In this document: piece after piece, positions 41,579 to 50,465 of the stretch
Position numbering within the stretch: the first letter of the stretch is position 1
Layout: every line of letters begins with the position of its first letter
DNA from: Arthrobacter sp. MAHUQ-56
GTDB taxonomy: Bacteria > Actinomycetota > Actinomycetes > Actinomycetales > Micrococcaceae
Length of the DNA: 64,000 bases
Direction of reading: 5' to 3'
Assembly: GCF_019710585.1 (NCBI RefSeq)
Contig: NZ_JAIFZQ010000016.1
Location: forward strand, 186,001-250,000
Translations under genes and position numbers: made by a program
The notes under the pieces: model-generated
The model's input: the letters and a program-made list of their open reading frames with translations, nothing else
Database searches by the model: none
Told to the model about the DNA's origin: nothing

Positions 41579-43276
41579 ATGGCACCCGCCGATTTCACCA
41601 CCGGTGCCCGCCCGGTCAAAGCAGCCCGCGGCACTGAGCTCACCGCCAAGTCCTGGCAGACCGAAGCGCCGCTGCGCATGCTGATGAACAACCTGGACCC
41701 CGAGGTCGCCGAGCGCCCGGACGACCTGGTGGTCTACGGCGGAACCGGCCGCGCCGTCCGCTCCTGGGCTGCGTTCGACGCCATCACCCGCACCCTGGAA
41801 ACCATGGAGAAGGACGAGACCCTCCTGGTCCAGTCCGGCAAGCCCGTGGGCGTCTTCCGCACCAACGAATGGGCTCCCCGGGTGCTGCTGGCCAACTCCA
41901 ACCTGGTGGGCGACTGGGCCACCTGGCCTGAATTCCGCCGGCTCGAGGCCGAGGGCCTGATGATGTACGGCCAGATGACCGCCGGGTCCTGGATCTACAT
42001 CGGCACCCAGGGCATCCTGCAAGGCACCTTCGAAACCTTCGCCGCGATCGCCCGCAAGCTCACCGGCGATGAGAACGGCACCCTCGCGGGCACCCTGACG
42101 CTGACCGGCGGCTGCGGCGGCATGGGCGGCGCCCAGCCGCTCGCCGTCACCCTGAATGAGGGCGCCTGCCTGATCGTCGACGTCGACGAAACGCGCCTGC
42201 GCCGCCGCGCCGGCAAACGCTACCTGGACGAGGTGGAAACGGACCTCGACGCAGCCATCGCCAAGGTCCTGAAGGCCAAGGAAGAGCGCCGCGGCTGGTC
42301 CGTGGGCTACGTGGGCAACGCCGCCGAAGTCTTCCCGGAAATCCTGCGCCGCCACAAGGCAGGCGAACTCACCGTGGACATCGTCACTGACCAGACCAGC
42401 GCCCACGATCCGCTGTCCTACCTCCCGGAGGGCATCTCCGTCGCCGAGTGGCACCGCGAGGCCGAAGCGGACCCGGAAGGCTTCACCAAGAAGGCCCAGG
42501 CGTCCATGGCCCGGCACGTGCAGGCCATGGTGGAATTCCAGGACGCGGGCGCCGAAGTCTTCGACTACGGCAACTCCATCCGCGACGAGGCCCGCAAGGG
42601 CGGCTACGCCCGCGCCTTCGAGTTCCCCGGCTTCGTTCCCGCCTACATCCGTCCGCTGTTCTGCGAGGGCCTGGGCCCGTTCCGGTGGGTTGCCCTGTCC
42701 GGCGATCCGGAGGACATCCGCGTCACTGACGAGGCCATCAAGGAGCTCTTCCCGGAGAACAAGCACCTGCACCGCTGGATCGACGCCGCCCAGGACCGTG
42801 TCGAGTTCGAGGGCCTGCCGGCCCGCATCTGCTGGCTCGGCTACGGCGAACGGCACAAGGCCGGGCTGCTGTTCAACCAGCTGGTCAAGGAAGGCAAGGT
42901 CAAGGCCCCCATCGTGATCGGCCGCGACCACCTCGACTCCGGGTCCGTCGCCTCCCCGTACCGCGAAACGGAGGCCATGGCGGACGGCTCGGACGCCATC
43001 GCCGACTGGCCGCTGCTGAACGCCCTCCTCAACACTGCCTCCGGCGCAACGTGGGTGTCCCTGCACCACGGCGGAGGCGTGGGCATCGGCCGCTCCATCC
43101 ACGCCGGCCAGGTCTCCGTGGCCGACGGCACCGACCTCGCCGCGCAGAAACTCGAACGCCTCCTCACCAACGACCCGGGCATGGGCGTCATCCGCCACGC
43201 CGACGCCGGCTACGAACGCGCCCTCGACGTCGCCAAGGAACGCGGCGTCCGCATCCCGATGAATGAGAGCAAGTAA
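41579..43276 (+). CDS. hutU: Urocanate hydratase
   Basis: A 565-residue urocanase, the second step of histidine breakdown (urocanate to imidazolonepropionate, with tightly bound NAD). Clear family blocks are [107 protein letters not shown] and [25 protein letters not shown] precedes the ATG. It is followed after 3 bases by hutH, so both are one transcript. Confidence 0.97.
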   Translation: MAPADFTTGARPVKAARGTELTAKSWQTEAPLRMLMNNLDPEVAERPDDLVVYGGTGRAVRSWAAFDAITRTLETMEKDETLLVQSGKPVGVFRTNEWAPRVLLANSNLVGDWATWPEFRRLEAEGLMMYGQMTAGSWIYIGTQGILQGTFETFAAIARKLTGDENGTLAGTLTLTGGCGGMGGAQPLAVTLNEGACLIVDVDETRLRRRAGKRYLDEVETDLDAAIAKVLKAKEERRGWSVGYVGNAAEVFPEILRRHKAGELTVDIVTDQTSAHDPLSYLPEGISVAEWHREAEADPEGFTKKAQASMARHVQAMVEFQDAGAEVFDYGNSIRDEARKGGYARAFEFPGFVPAYIRPLFCEGLGPFRWVALSGDPEDIRVTDEAIKELFPENKHLHRWIDAAQDRVEFEGLPARICWLGYGERHKAGLLFNQLVKEGKVKAPIVIGRDHLDSGSVASPYRETEAMADGSDAIADWPLLNALLNTASGATWVSLHHGGGVGIGRSIHAGQVSVADGTDLAAQKLERLLTNDPGMGVIRHADAGYERALDVAKERGVRIPMNESK

Positions 43277-43279
43277 ACA

Positions 43280-44872
43280 ATGACCACGATTACCCACGAA
43301 CCGCTCACCGTCACCCTTGGTCCCGCCGGCGTCACGCCCGGGGGTGTGCTCGCCGTCGCGCGCCACAACGCCAAGGTGTCCATCGCGCCGGAAGCCCTGG
43401 AAACCGTCGCCAAGGTCCGCGCCCACATCGACGACCTCGCCTCCAGCGACATCCCCGCCTACGGCATCTCCACCGGCTTCGGCGCGCTGGCCAACCGCCA
43501 CATCCCCAACGACCTGCGCACCCAGCTGCAGAAATCCCTGATCCGCAGCCACGCTGCCGGCATGGGTCCGGCCGTGGAACGCGAAGTGGTCCGCGGAATC
43601 ATGTTCCTTCGTGCCAAGACCCTGGCTTCCGGCCGCACCGGGGTGCGCCCGGTGGTCCTGCAGACCATGGTGGACGTCCTCAATGCAGGCATCACCCCGG
43701 TGGTCCGCGAGTTCGGCTCGCTGGGCTGCTCCGGCGACCTCGCCCCGCTGTCGCACTGCGCCTTGGTGCTCATGGGTGAAGGTGAGGCTGAAGGGCCCGA
43801 CGGCGTGACCTACGGCGGGCGGGGAGAACGGCCCGTCGCTGAGCTGCTGGCGGAGCACGGCATCGAGCCGGTCACCCTCGCCGAAAAGGAGGGGCTGGCA
43901 CTGGTCAACGGCACGGAGGGCATGCTGGGCATGCTCCTCATGGCCATTGCGGACCTTCGTCGGCTGCTGACGACGGCGGACATCACCGCTGCGCTCAGCA
44001 TCGAGGCGCTGCTGGGCACCGACCAGGTGTTCCTGCCGGAACTGCATGCGGCCCTGCGCCCCCATCCCGGCCAGGCAGCCAGCGCCGACAACATGCTCCG
44101 CGTGCTCTCGGATTCACCGATCGTGGCTTCCCACAAGGTGGGCGACTCCCGGGTGCAGGACGCCTACTCGCTGCGCTGCGCCCCGCAGGTGGCAGGCGCC
44201 GTCCGCGACACCGTGGACCATGCCGAGCTGGTGGCCACCCGCGAACTGGCTGCCGCCATCGACAACCCGGTAGTGCTGCCGGACGGCCGGGTGAGCTCGA
44301 ACGGCAACTTCCACGGCGCCCCCGTGGCCTACGTGCTGGACTACCTGGCCATCGCCGTCGCGGACCTCAGCTCCATCGCCGAACGCCGCACGGACAGGAT
44401 GCTGGATCCGGCACGCTCCCACGGGTTGCCCGCGTTCCTCGCGGCCGACCCCGGCGTGGACTCCGGACTGATGATCGCCCAGTACACCCAGGCGGGGCTG
44501 GTTTCGGACAACAAGCGGCTGGCCGTCCCGGCGTCGGTGGATTCCATCCCGAGCTCGGCCATGCAGGAGGACCACGTGTCCATGGGATGGCACGCGGCAC
44601 GCAAGCTCCGCAAGGCAGTGGAGAACCTGCGCCGCGTCCTCGCCATCGAACTGGTGACGGCGGCACGGGCCCTGGACATCCGGACCCAGCTTTCCGGCGG
44701 GAAGCTGGTGCCCGGACCGGCCGGCACCGCTGTGGTGGAAGTGCTGCGGACGGTGGTGGACGGGCCGGGAACCGACCGGTTCCTTTCGCCCGAACTGGAA
44801 GCGGCGGACCGCCTGGTCGCGTTGGGGGACGTGTGCGCGGCGGCCGAATCCGCCGTCGGCACCCTCGCCTGA
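43280..44872 (+). CDS. hutH: Histidine ammonia-lyase
   Basis: A 530-residue HAL, the first step of histidine breakdown (histidine to urocanate and ammonia). YGISTGFGALANRHIP, EFGSLGCSGDLAPLSHCALV, LALVNGTEGMLGML, RVQDAYSLRCAPQVAGAVRD, DNPVVLPDGRVSSNGNFHGA and MQEDHVSMGW are signature blocks. The MIO cofactor normally forms from Ala-Ser-Gly; here the triad reads Cys-Ser-Gly, which I believe is common in actinobacterial HALs. It is co-transcribed with hutU. Confidence 0.96.
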   Translation: MTTITHEPLTVTLGPAGVTPGGVLAVARHNAKVSIAPEALETVAKVRAHIDDLASSDIPAYGISTGFGALANRHIPNDLRTQLQKSLIRSHAAGMGPAVEREVVRGIMFLRAKTLASGRTGVRPVVLQTMVDVLNAGITPVVREFGSLGCSGDLAPLSHCALVLMGEGEAEGPDGVTYGGRGERPVAELLAEHGIEPVTLAEKEGLALVNGTEGMLGMLLMAIADLRRLLTTADITAALSIEALLGTDQVFLPELHAALRPHPGQAASADNMLRVLSDSPIVASHKVGDSRVQDAYSLRCAPQVAGAVRDTVDHAELVATRELAAAIDNPVVLPDGRVSSNGNFHGAPVAYVLDYLAIAVADLSSIAERRTDRMLDPARSHGLPAFLAADPGVDSGLMIAQYTQAGLVSDNKRLAVPASVDSIPSSAMQEDHVSMGWHAARKLRKAVENLRRVLAIELVTAARALDIRTQLSGGKLVPGPAGTAVVEVLRTVVDGPGTDRFLSPELEAADRLVALGDVCAAAESAVGTLA

Positions 44873-45034
44873 TACCGAAGGATCTTCAGCTGCCGCTTCC
44901 CGTCAGTCCAAGGAGTGGAATTTCCGGCGCCGCGGCCCCCCGCGGCGCCGGGAGTGTAGTAGAACTGAAGATGTAGTGAAAGTCACATCAAAGAAGCTGT
45001 GGCGGCAGAACGATACAAAGGGGTAGAAGTTCAA

Positions 45035-45280
45035 ATGAAAGCACGTGGGGCGGTCCTGTCGAGGCGCAATGCCCATTCCGCTACGGTGTCCGACTGGAAA
45101 TCCCTCCAGGCCGGGGACCATGTCGAGATCATCAAGCATGCGCATGTGGTGGCAGCCGGGGAGGTGGAAGAGGTGTCGCAGAGCGGCAACGTCCTGTGGC
45201 TCGTGCCGGCCGGGCCATCAGGTTCGGCGGACAAGGAGCTCTTCCTGAAGTCCGACGGCGTCCAGGTCCGCCGCGGCTAG
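45035..45280 (+). CDS. Small SH3-like protein of unknown function
   Basis: An 81-residue protein: MKARGAVLSRRNAHSATVSD, WKSLQAGDHVEIIKHAHVVA, AGEVEEVSQSGNVLWLVPAG and KELFLKSDGVQVRRG. The strand-rich pattern with a KOW-like AGDHVEI suggests a small beta barrel. The ATG at 45035 has AAAGGGGTAGA upstream. It ends just before a strong terminator. No recognised family. Confidence 0.65.
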   Translation: MKARGAVLSRRNAHSATVSDWKSLQAGDHVEIIKHAHVVAAGEVEEVSQSGNVLWLVPAGPSGSADKELFLKSDGVQVRRG

Positions 45281-45302
45281 CGGTCCCACCAGCACCAATC
45301 GA

Positions 45303-45340
45303 AAAATCCCCGTCCAGCCTTGTGGCTGGGCGGGGATTTT
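45303..45340. terminator. Strong intrinsic bidirectional terminator
   Basis: AAAATCCCCGTCCAGCC, TTGT loop, GGCTGGGCGGGGATTTT: a near-perfect stem with A-run on one side and T-run on the other, between convergent small genes. It is the best canonical terminator in the window. Confidence 0.9.
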
Positions 45341-45392
45341 GCTGCATGCGCGGTGTGGCCGGGCGCCGCACGGGCCTGCAGGCGCAGGCGGA

Positions 45393-45653
45393 TCAGGCGG
45401 CGAAGGACTCGTACGTCTCGCCGAAAGGCACTGACTCGTCCAGGGCGACCGTGTAGCGGCCCGGGTGGATCCGGGTGACCAGGATGCCGCAGGCGGCGTC
45501 CCTGGCTGCCACCTTAATCAGCTCCGCAACCGCCTCTTCCAGTCCGGCGTGCACCTCGCTGGCGCTGGAGAATTCCAGGCTGATGGACCGGACCGTCGGT
45601 GCTTCGACGGGCTCGGCAGCGGCCGGAAGGCGCTCCAAAGTGGCTGTACTCAT
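45393..45653 (-). CDS. Small protein of unknown function
   Basis: An 86-residue protein starting MSTATLERLPAAAEPVEAPT, then ISLEFSSASEVHAGLEEAVA, ELIKVAARDAACGILVTRIH and PGRYTVALDESVPFGETYES. The beta-alpha-beta pattern suggests a compact fold; no family recognised. Convergent with the gene above across the terminator. Confidence 0.65.
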   Translation of the reverse strand: MSTATLERLPAAAEPVEAPTVRSISLEFSSASEVHAGLEEAVAELIKVAARDAACGILVTRIHPGRYTVALDESVPFGETYESFAA

Positions 45654-45865
45654 GTGCTGAACTTTCTGTGTTTACTGCCTAAGGGCAGCACTATTCTATC
45701 GACTGCTCCCCATACATGTCAGATATCTGCCCTATTTGCCCTTCCGGACGCCAGTCACAAACGGCATTTTCGGCAGGCCGCGAGGGAATCAACCACCATG
45801 GAATGAAGGCCCCTCCGGGCCCCTGTCGCCGGACATTGACGTCCAAGAACCGAAGGAGAACCTGG

Positions 45866-46747
45866 ATGAAAATCATGCGCCTGGGCGAAAGCGGAAGCGA
45901 ACAGCCGGCCGTGATGGTTGCCGCGGAAGACGGCTCATCCCGCTACTTCAGCCTGCTGCCCCTCACGGCCGACGTGGACGGTCCGTTCCTGGCGGCCGGC
46001 GGCCTGGGCGAGGTCCGCCGCGCGCTGGCAGAAGGCAGCCTGCCCGTCCTGGAAGGGGCTGCCCACCTGCGGGTTGGTTCCCCCGTGGCGCGGCCCGGCT
46101 CAGTGGTGGGGATCGGAATGAACTACGTTGCCCATGCCGCCGAATCCGGCGCGGAGCCGCCCACGATCCCGGTGGTGTTCCTCAAACCCAGCAACAGCGT
46201 CGCCGGCCCCTTTGATTCCGCGCCCGTTCCGCCGGGTTCCAGCAAATACGACTGGGAAGTGGAACTGGGCGTCGTGATCGGCAGGGAAGCCAGCTACCTG
46301 GGTTCCACGGAGGAGGCCGCGAAGTGCATTGCCGGCTACGTCACGGCCAATGATCTCTCCGAGCGTGAATACCAGCTGCCGGGAGCAGCCGGGCAGTGGA
46401 CCAAGGGCAAGTCCCTTCCCGGCTCAACGCCCCTGGGGCCGTGGCTGGTTCCGGCGGAGGAGGTCGACGGCGGCAAGCTCACCCTCCGCAGCTGGGTTAA
46501 CGGCGAGCCCCGCCAGGATTCGTCCACGGCGGGGCTGATCTTCGACCCCGCCACCCTGGTTCACCACTGCAGCCAGTACATGCGGCTCGAACCGGGCGAC
46601 GTCGTTTTGACGGGAACGCCTGAAGGGGTGGCCCTGAGCGGGCGTTTCCCCTACCTCCAGCCCGGGGATGTGGTGGAGGTAGAGGTCGAGGGGTTGGGCC
46701 GGCAGCGCCAGGAGCTGTTCCGGGCGCAGCCGGCCCCGGTGGGCTGA
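45866..46747 (+). CDS. Fumarylacetoacetate hydrolase family protein
   Basis: A 293-residue FAH-family enzyme. VGIGMNYVAHAAESGAEPPT, PVVFLKPSNSVAGPFD, YDWEVELGVVIGREASYL (metal-binding Glu-x-Glu) and AGYVTANDLSEREYQL (third metal ligand Asp) are diagnostic. Also present are GQWTKGKSLPGSTPLGPWLV and DVVLTGTPEGVALSG. Members hydrolyse or decarboxylate beta-diketo acids in aromatic or sugar breakdown; the substrate cannot be told. AAGGAGAACC precedes the ATG at 45866. The gene stands alone. Confidence 0.9.
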   Translation: MKIMRLGESGSEQPAVMVAAEDGSSRYFSLLPLTADVDGPFLAAGGLGEVRRALAEGSLPVLEGAAHLRVGSPVARPGSVVGIGMNYVAHAAESGAEPPTIPVVFLKPSNSVAGPFDSAPVPPGSSKYDWEVELGVVIGREASYLGSTEEAAKCIAGYVTANDLSEREYQLPGAAGQWTKGKSLPGSTPLGPWLVPAEEVDGGKLTLRSWVNGEPRQDSSTAGLIFDPATLVHHCSQYMRLEPGDVVLTGTPEGVALSGRFPYLQPGDVVEVEVEGLGRQRQELFRAQPAPVG

Positions 46748-46749
46748 CC

Positions 46750-46770
46750 AGGCGGGCGCCTAACCCGCCT
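46750..46770. terminator. Hairpin AGGCGGG-N7-CCCGCCT between convergent genes
   Basis: Perfect 7-bp arms straddle the stop of the universal stress protein gene and lie just after the FAH gene stop. No T-run, but the position between convergent genes supports termination. Confidence 0.5.
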
Positions 46771-47152
46771 TGACGGCCAGGACCGGGCAGTCTGCCTCGA
46801 GCAGGATGCGCTGCGATGTGCTGCCCATGATCAGCTTGCCCACGGGGGTGCGGCGCCGCAGGCCGATCACGATCAGGTCGGCCTTGTGCTCCTCGGCAGC
46901 ATCCAGCACCTCTGCCGCGGCGTCATGGCCCCGGACGGGGCGCTTGATGACGTGCTGGATGCCCTGGGTGGCGAGCCGCTGCTCGATGCCCTGGATGTCG
47001 TCGTCCTGCGCGAAGCGGTTATCCACTGCGGCTTCGCCCTTGGAGGAGTTGATCACCACCAGGGTGCTGTTGTTCTTGCGGGCCTCGGTGATGGCCTGGG
47101 CCAGGGCAGCTTCGCCTTCGGGCGTCGGGACGTATCCCACCACGATGGTCAT
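46760..47152 (-). CDS. Universal stress protein, single domain
   Basis: A 130-residue UspA-fold protein. VVGYVPTPEGEAALAQAITE opens the fold, and VIGLRRRTPVGKLIMGSTSQ is the ATP-binding GxxxxxG-GS loop, close to the canonical G-2x-G-9x-G(S/T) though spaced differently. DCPVLAVKAG ends it. It probably binds ATP and acts in stress adaptation. A clear AGGAGA precedes the ATG. It lies just downstream of the tctCBA genes on the same strand (39 bases) and may be transcribed with them. Confidence 0.88.
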   Translation of the reverse strand: MTIVVGYVPTPEGEAALAQAITEARKNNSTLVVINSSKGEAAVDNRFAQDDDIQGIEQRLATQGIQHVIKRPVRGHDAAAEVLDAAEEHKADLIVIGLRRRTPVGKLIMGSTSQRILLEADCPVLAVKAG

Positions 47153-47191
47153 GGTCTCTCCTGTTTCTGCTGGGGGTAGGTGGATGGGCGG

Positions 47192-48730
47192 TCAGTCGCT
47201 GTAGTCGGCTGCCCCGGAATTGGCGGGAACCAGCGGGGTGCGTGCAGGACGCGTCCGCCGAAACAGCTTGTAGGCGAACGGCCAGAGCAGGATGAGCCCA
47301 ATGATGACATAGATACCGACGGCGATCGGCTCACTGAAGAGCCCTGCCGGGTCGCCTGCGCTCAACTGCAGTGTCTTGCGGAGCTGCCCTTCAATGCGCG
47401 GGCCCAGGATCACGCCGAGGATGAGCGGCAGGACAGGGAGCCCGAAGCGCCGCATCATGAACCCGAGCGCGCCCAGGACCAGCAGGATCACCAGGTCGAA
47501 AGCCTGCAGGTTCACCGAGTAGGCCCCCAGCGTGGCAAAGAACAGGATGCCTGCGTACAGGTAGGGGCGGGGGAGCTGCAGCAGCTTGGCCCACAGTGGT
47601 GCCAGCGGCAGGTTGATCAGGAGCAGCAGCAGGTTGCCGATGAAGAGGCTGGCGATCAGCGCCCACACCAGGGGCCCTTCGCTCGCAAAGAGCTGGGGGC
47701 CGGGCTGGATGCCGTAGCTGGTGAACGCGGCGAGCATGACGGCGGCCGTCGCGTTGGTGGGTAGGCCCAGGGCCAACATGGGGGTCAGGGTGCCCGCCGC
47801 CGCCGCGTTGTTCGCGGCTTCCGGACCGGCCACACCCTCGATGGCGCCTTTCCCGAATTCCTCCGGGTGCTTGGTGAGGCGCTTTTCCGTGACGTAGGAC
47901 AGGAAGGTGGGGATCTCGGCGCCGCCCGCAGGCAGTGCACCGAACGGGAACCCAAAGACCGTGCCGCGGAGCCACGGCTTCCAGGAACGCTGCCAGTCCT
48001 TCTTGCCCATCCAGGGCTGGCCCACCGGAATGATGTGCATGGGGGTCCGGCGCAGGTGCGCCGCCACCCAGAGGGCCTCGCCGACGGCGAAGATGGCCAC
48101 GGCCACCACCACGATGTCCAGGCCGTCCGCCAGGAGCGGCTGGCCGAAGGTCAGGCGGCGCTGGCCGGTGACGGAGTCCATGCCCACCAGGCCGATGGCC
48201 AGGCCAAGGCCCAGGGATGCGAAACCGCGCAGCCGGGAGGAACCCAGGACGGCGGTGACGGCCAGCAGGGCGAGGACCATGATGGCGAAGTAGCTGGGCG
48301 CGCCGAGGCTGACGGCGAACTTCACGACGATCGGTGCGCAGACGGCCAGCAGCGCCGTGCCGATGGTGCCCGCGACGAACGAGCCGATTGCCGCCGTCGC
48401 CAGCGCCTGCGCAGCCCGGCCCGCCTTGGCCATTTTGTTGCCTTCGATGGCGGTGACCACCGACGAGGATTCGCCGGGTGTGTTGAGGAGGATCGAGGTG
48501 GTGGAGCCGCCGTACATGCCGCCGTAGTAGATGCCCGCGAACATGATGAAGGCGCTGGTGGGTTCCAGTGCGTAGGTGACCGGCAGCAGCAATGCGACGG
48601 TCATGGCGGGCCCGAGGCCCGGCAGGACACCGACGGCGGTGCCCAGGATGACGCCGATCACGGCATACAGGAAATTCATGGGGGTCAGGGCGGTGGCGAA
48701 ACCGTCCATCAGGGAGGACCAGACGTCCAT
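47192..48730 (-). CDS. tctA: Tripartite tricarboxylate transporter, large membrane subunit TctA
   Basis: A 512-residue TctA permease with about 12 helices. [20 protein letters not shown] is the conserved glycine-rich motif, with [20 protein letters not shown] and a second [24 protein letters not shown] loop; [20 protein letters not shown] follows. It forms the secondary transporter that takes up citrate-like tricarboxylates or other carboxylates with TctB and the exported binding protein TctC. Its start touches the tctB stop. Confidence 0.93.
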   Translation of the reverse strand: MDVWSSLMDGFATALTPMNFLYAVIGVILGTAVGVLPGLGPAMTVALLLPVTYALEPTSAFIMFAGIYYGGMYGGSTTSILLNTPGESSSVVTAIEGNKMAKAGRAAQALATAAIGSFVAGTIGTALLAVCAPIVVKFAVSLGAPSYFAIMVLALLAVTAVLGSSRLRGFASLGLGLAIGLVGMDSVTGQRRLTFGQPLLADGLDIVVVAVAIFAVGEALWVAAHLRRTPMHIIPVGQPWMGKKDWQRSWKPWLRGTVFGFPFGALPAGGAEIPTFLSYVTEKRLTKHPEEFGKGAIEGVAGPEAANNAAAAGTLTPMLALGLPTNATAAVMLAAFTSYGIQPGPQLFASEGPLVWALIASLFIGNLLLLLINLPLAPLWAKLLQLPRPYLYAGILFFATLGAYSVNLQAFDLVILLVLGALGFMMRRFGLPVLPLILGVILGPRIEGQLRKTLQLSAGDPAGLFSEPIAVGIYVIIGLILLWPFAYKLFRRTRPARTPLVPANSGAADYSD

Positions 48731-49233
48731 TACAGGATTCCTTCCAGGAGGCCGGCCGGCAGTGCGATGCCCAGGCCGAGGTAGAAGCCGTAGAAGGTGA
48801 GCAGGGACAGGGCAACGGAGATCAGCCCGTCCCGGATGTAGCGGCGGCTGCCGAGTGCCAGGACGCTGCCCCAGAACAGGACGGTCCCGGAGATGACCCA
48901 GCCGGCCCAGTCAATGAGCAGGATATTGGCAACGAACGCTCCTGCCAGCGGCAGGATGGTCTTCCAGTCGGCGGGGTGGGTCAGGTCGACGTCCTCGCCG
49001 CCCTCAGCTTCGCCCTTGCCGCCACGCAGTACGTTGATGGCCAGCAGCACCGCGCAGACCACCAGCAGGCCGGCCACGATGAACGGCACGGTCTTGGGTC
49101 CCACGGGGTCCGATTTCGAGTACGGGGTTACCAGGCCGTTGGCGTCCAGGAAGACCATGACGCCGGCCGCCCCGAGCAGGAGTGCGACTCCCAGCTCGGA
49201 GCGGCCTTTGAGACCTGTGGTCTGGGAGGTCAC
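48730..49233 (-). CDS. tctB: Tripartite tricarboxylate transporter, small membrane subunit TctB
   Basis: A 167-residue four-helix protein: [60 protein letters not shown] and [20 protein letters not shown]. The [13 protein letters not shown] signature after helix 1 is typical of TctB. It overlaps tctC by 4 bases and tctA by 1. Confidence 0.9.
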   Translation of the reverse strand: MTSQTTGLKGRSELGVALLLGAAGVMVFLDANGLVTPYSKSDPVGPKTVPFIVAGLLVVCAVLLAINVLRGGKGEAEGGEDVDLTHPADWKTILPLAGAFVANILLIDWAGWVISGTVLFWGSVLALGSRRYIRDGLISVALSLLTFYGFYLGLGIALPAGLLEGIL

Positions 49234-50240
49234 GCCAACCCAAGTTTGGTCAGGACATCGGCAACCCGCTTGTCCTGCTCGGTCAGGAAGGTGGTGAATT
49301 CGTCACCGGTGATGAAGGCATCGGTCCAGCTGTGGGTCTTCAACGCTTCCTTCCAGCCGTCGGTGCCGTGCATCTTCTCCAGGGCGGCGATCAGGGCAGC
49401 CTTGTCCTTGTCGCTGATGCCCGGAGGGGCCACCATGCCGCGCCAGTTGGTGAACACCAGGTCGATGTTGGATTCCTTCAGCGTGGGGGCGTCCACGCCG
49501 TCCAGCCGCTTCTCGCCGCTGGTGGCCAGGACACGGACCTCGCCGGATTCGATCTGCTTCAGGTATTCGCCGGCCCCGGAGGCTGCAAAGCCGAGCTTGT
49601 TACCGAGGATCGCGGGCAGCAGGTCGCCGCCGCCGTCGTACGCGACGTAGTTGACCTTCGTGGCGTCGATGCCCACGGCGCCGGCGAGCTGCATGGGCAG
49701 CAGGTGGTCGGGGCCGCCGGGGGAGGAGCCGCCGCCGACGGCGATCGAGCCGGGATCGGCCTTCCAGGCCGTGACCAGGTCGTCGATGGTCTTGTACGGG
49801 GAATCCTTGCTGACCATGATGGCGCCGGGCTCTTCGATGAGGCGGGCCAGTGGCGTGGTGTTGGTCAGCTTGGACTCGGACTTGTTCGTGTAGCTGGCGC
49901 CCACGACGCCCAGGCCCATCAGCATGGCCAGGTCGCCGTTGCCCTTTTCGTTGACCACGCGGGCCAGGCCCACGGTGCCGCCGGCGCCGGCGAGGTTGAA
50001 GACCTCGGTGTTGGTGGAGATCTTCTCGTCGTCGAGGACCTTCGCAGCGGCGCGGGCGGTGGTGTCGTAGCCGCCGCCGGGGGTGTTGGGGACCATGATC
50101 TGCAGGCCGGTGATGGGACCGGCGGCAGCGCCGGTGCTTTCCGAACCAGTGGAGCTCTTGCCGGTGGCACCGCAACCGGTGGCCATCAGGGCGAGGCCGG
50201 CGGCGACGGCGGCGACTCGCAATGCGCGGATCTGGCGCAT
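49230..50240 (-). CDS. tctC: Tripartite tricarboxylate transporter, substrate-binding lipoprotein TctC
   Basis: A 336-residue Bug-type binding protein. The signal peptide (MRQIRALRVAAVAAGLALM) ends in a lipobox ATGC, so it is a membrane-anchored lipoprotein. The mature part has IMVPNTPGGGYDTTARAAAK, the family's ligand-binding P-G-G-D motif, and AYDGGGDLLPAILGNKLGFA. The start is the ATG at 50240 with GAGGAAC upstream; a longer frame to 50285 adds a non-signal sequence. It is divergent from a CitA/CitB-type two-component system that should control it. Confidence 0.93.
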   Translation of the reverse strand: MRQIRALRVAAVAAGLALMATGCGATGKSSTGSESTGAAAGPITGLQIMVPNTPGGGYDTTARAAAKVLDDEKISTNTEVFNLAGAGGTVGLARVVNEKGNGDLAMLMGLGVVGASYTNKSESKLTNTTPLARLIEEPGAIMVSKDSPYKTIDDLVTAWKADPGSIAVGGGSSPGGPDHLLPMQLAGAVGIDATKVNYVAYDGGGDLLPAILGNKLGFAASGAGEYLKQIESGEVRVLATSGEKRLDGVDAPTLKESNIDLVFTNWRGMVAPPGISDKDKAALIAALEKMHGTDGWKEALKTHSWTDAFITGDEFTTFLTEQDKRVADVLTKLGLA

Positions 50241-50332
50241 GGTGTTCCTCTTCTCATCAAGCAAACGTGGTCGGCACCGACTCATTCGTGGTTCCGATGC
50301 CTTGTGTTTTGATGCTAGGGGCGGCAGTGACC

Positions 50333-50340
50333 GTGATCAC
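50333..50340. promoter_or_regulatory. Palindrome GTGATCAC in the tctC/sensor-kinase gap
   Basis: A perfect 8-bp palindrome in the 225-base divergent gap, with a nearby GTGAC half-copy at 50327-50331. It could be part of a response-regulator or CRP-type site; the evidence is position only. Confidence 0.25.
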
Positions 50341-50465
50341 TCTTGTGTACGCAGAGAAAGTTGTGTTCATTGCGTTCACGTTTCGTCGAACCCACCGAAG
50401 GTCCTGCCAGCGGGGCTTGGGATATAGTTCCCGTTACCACCCGCCCAATCTCCAGGAAGACCATT

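Noticed and set aside
41522..44065. Minus-strand open frame of over 800 codons opposite hutU and hutH
   Set aside because: Antisense to two certain genes; His/Gly/Asp-rich shadow composition and no recognisable domain.
45020..45045. GTTCAAATG as part of a tRNA T-arm
   Set aside because: No acceptor or anticodon stem can be drawn around it; it is the start region of a small gene.
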